Assembly: GCF_002967715.1 (NCBI RefSeq)
Contig: NZ_PUIA01000057.1
Coordinates: 124,001 to 188,000 of the forward strand
DNA length: 64,000 bases
Direction: 5' to 3'
DNA from: Blastopirellula marina
GTDB lineage: Bacteria; Planctomycetota; Planctomycetia; Pirellulales; Pirellulaceae
Numbering within the stretch: the first letter of the stretch is position 1; every line of letters starts with the position of its first letter. Below the pieces are notes generated by a model, which did no database searches, was not told the origin of the DNA, and saw nothing but the letters and a program-made list of their open reading frames with translations. Shown piece after piece: positions 62,613-64,000 of this stretch. Both the position numbers and the translations under genes were made by a program.

Positions 62613-64000
62613 ATGTTTTGTTTGCCACATCCCAACGTGATTCGTCACCGTACTCCTCTCGGCGTTACGCTGATCGAGGTGATGATGTCCACCATGGTCG
62701 TCAGCCTGGGTATTTTAGGCCTGGTCGCGCTGATTCCGCTGGGGACGCATCTCACCGAACGGGGCGTCCGCGCCGATCGGATCGCCAGCCTGGGGCCGCG
62801 TGCTTTCCATGAAGCGCGAGCCCGCGGCGTGTTCAACCCGAACAACTGGGTCACGCAAACGACAACTCCGTCAGGGGAACAGGCCCTTCAGTTCATGACG
62901 TTCAGAACAGACTCCCGTCCGAGTATGCTGGTTCGTCAACCGTACTTGATTGACCCCACCTTCTTTGGCGGGACCGCCGTTCATCCTTCACGGCGCAAAT
63001 TTCCTTACCCAGAGACGTTCGCCCGAAAAGACAGTTCCACGACTCCAGATGGTTACTCCGACGTCAACATGACAACGACCTGGAATGGAACGACAAAGAT
63101 CAATGGAGCGGACGCGACAAGCTCGAAGTTGATTCAGATGTGGCGTCTGGGTCTCCAGAGAACGCCTGGTACGGGCTTGTCCCTTCCCCAGGCAAAGTAT
63201 GCCTTTCAATCGAACGACGACCTCGCCTTCGAACGCCCTGAAGATGGCGAACTGGCCCCATTCCAGCGTTTTTACGATCGCAGTGGTAGCAGTGTCCGCC
63301 GCCAGGCAATGGGAGAATACAGTTGGATGGTGATGCTGGTTCCTGAGACCACCGAAACATTTGAATGTCGCGGTCCGTCAAACAACATCCTCAGCATTGC
63401 GTTCGAAAACTGGCTGAACCCACCGATCAATTACAACGCCCTGAATACCGGCGCGGGCTTGGATGCCAACGCTCGTGCCCAACTACAGAGTATTATCGAC
63501 GCCAAGGCCACAGACGAATACACGGCCCACGTCATCATCATGCGAAATCGTCTGGGGCTGATTCCCGACGGAGATTCGACGTCGACGCCAGTCGGCGAGG
63601 TCGATGGCGAAGATACTGCGGACCCCGAGTCCCTGGAATACTCCAACGAGCGCGTCTTGCGTGTCACCCAGTTCTTCAGCACCGGCGGCTATTCAACGGG
63701 CGAGGTCACCATCTTCCAAGAAGGAGGCACGCTCAAGCAAGCCGAGGAACAAACACTGAAGATCAGCAATGGTGATTGGATTTGCCTCGCACGACGTCTG
63801 CCATCTCGTCGCGAACAGCTTGCGACGATGGCACCTTTCCCGCCCAAAAGTAACACGCGTTACCCGCGTGGCGACATTTACCAGTGGTACAAGGTGGTGA
63901 TGGTGGACGACGTGGAAGCCAGCGGCAGTAACTTTACCCGTCGGTTAACCATTAGTGGCCCCGACTGGCCGTTTGTCACGACAGACGCGGATGATATCGG
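62613..64000 (+). CDS. Pseudopilin, fourth of cluster (3' end outside window)
   Basis: Starts at the ATG at 62613, three bases after the previous stop, and stays open to the window end (462 codons seen). The prepilin site is G|VTLIEVMMSTMVVSLGILGLVALIPLG near residues 17-40, with Glu+5. A long, mostly beta-rich exported part follows (FQSNDDLAFERPEDGEL, EYSWMVMLVPETTE, EYTAHVIIMRNRLGLIPDGD). Probably a GspI/PilV-like minor pseudopilin at the tip of the pseudopilus. The gene is incomplete, so length and end are unknown. Confidence 0.85.
   Translation, partial: MFCLPHPNVIRHRTPLGVTLIEVMMSTMVVSLGILGLVALIPLGTHLTERGVRADRIASLGPRAFHEARARGVFNPNNWVTQTTTPSGEQALQFMTFRTDSRPSMLVRQPYLIDPTFFGGTAVHPSRRKFPYPETFARKDSSTTPDGYSDVNMTTTWNGTTKINGADATSSKLIQMWRLGLQRTPGTGLSLPQAKYAFQSNDDLAFERPEDGELAPFQRFYDRSGSSVRRQAMGEYSWMVMLVPETTETFECRGPSNNILSIAFENWLNPPINYNALNTGAGLDANARAQLQSIIDAKATDEYTAHVIIMRNRLGLIPDGDSTSTPVGEVDGEDTADPESLEYSNERVLRVTQFFSTGGYSTGEVTIFQEGGTLKQAEEQTLKISNGDWICLARRLPSRREQLATMAPFPPKSNTRYPRGDIYQWYKVVMVDDVEASGSNFTRRLTISGPDWPFVTTDADDI

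Overview
The window looks like chromosome of a planctomycete, most likely Pirellulaceae (Blastopirellula/Bremerella-like). I infer this from family content, not from a database search. The indicators are two SHD1 (Sla1 homology) domain proteins, a very large secreted protein ending in a PVC-type dehydrogenase and cytochrome c module, a MoxR/DUF58 operon, many predicted secreted or lipoprotein products, and a type IV pilus ATPase cluster followed by a run of pseudopilins. The DNA is GC-moderate, with genes on both strands in short operons. I saw no rRNA and no CRISPR array.

Region 1-32 kb is ordinary chromosome. A minus-strand operon runs MoxR ATPase, DUF58 protein, membrane protein (cut by the window edge). 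Divergent from it are two SHD1 proteins. A FAD/Fe-S oxidoreductase overlaps moaD, followed by moaE, moaA, a cysteine desulfurase and a YkgJ-type cysteine cluster protein; together these suggest molybdopterin synthesis with its sulfur supply. Then come an HU-like protein, a small lipoprotein, pyrD, trpS, acpS and a DinB-like protein. A minus-strand exporter pair (HlyD-like fusion protein and a fused ATPase-permease) and a beta-helix protein precede a 1640-residue ceramidase/LamG/dehydrogenase/cytochrome c fusion. A three-gene minus-strand catabolic operon (sugar isomerase fused to ribulose-phosphate epimerase, plus two zinc-type dehydrogenases) faces a DeoR regulator. Three in-phase TGATCA sites lie between them.

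Region 33.4-47.7 kb is an integrated mobile element of about 14.2 kb in a tRNA-Ser(UGA) gene. A 60-bp perfect direct repeat (33449-33508 and 47677-47736) is the 3' part of the tRNA. The intact tRNA and the excisionase-integrase pair lie at the right end. The displaced tRNA 3' half, still followed by a strong terminator, lies at the left end. The integrase reading frame runs through the attachment core. In an excised circle it would continue in frame into an orphan 58-codon tail at the left end, so integration changes the integrase C-terminus. Cargo includes a possible conflict-system protein with a GGDNIGG-type linker, an RxxxxH (HEPN-like) protein, a serine recombinase, a NUMOD-like protein, a stand-alone winged-helix domain typical of P4/D5 primase C-termini, a hairpin-dense 400-bp stretch, and a tail-like operon built around a solitary tape-measure protein with no recognisable capsid, portal or terminase.

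Region 47.9-64 kb returns to chromosome. It holds an unknown membrane protein, a Cys-rich lipoprotein, an outer-membrane beta-barrel and a secreted hypothetical protein. It ends with a type IV pilus/type II secretion-like locus: PilB, PilT, a second PilB/GspE, PilC, and four consecutive pseudopilin-like proteins, the last cut by the window end.
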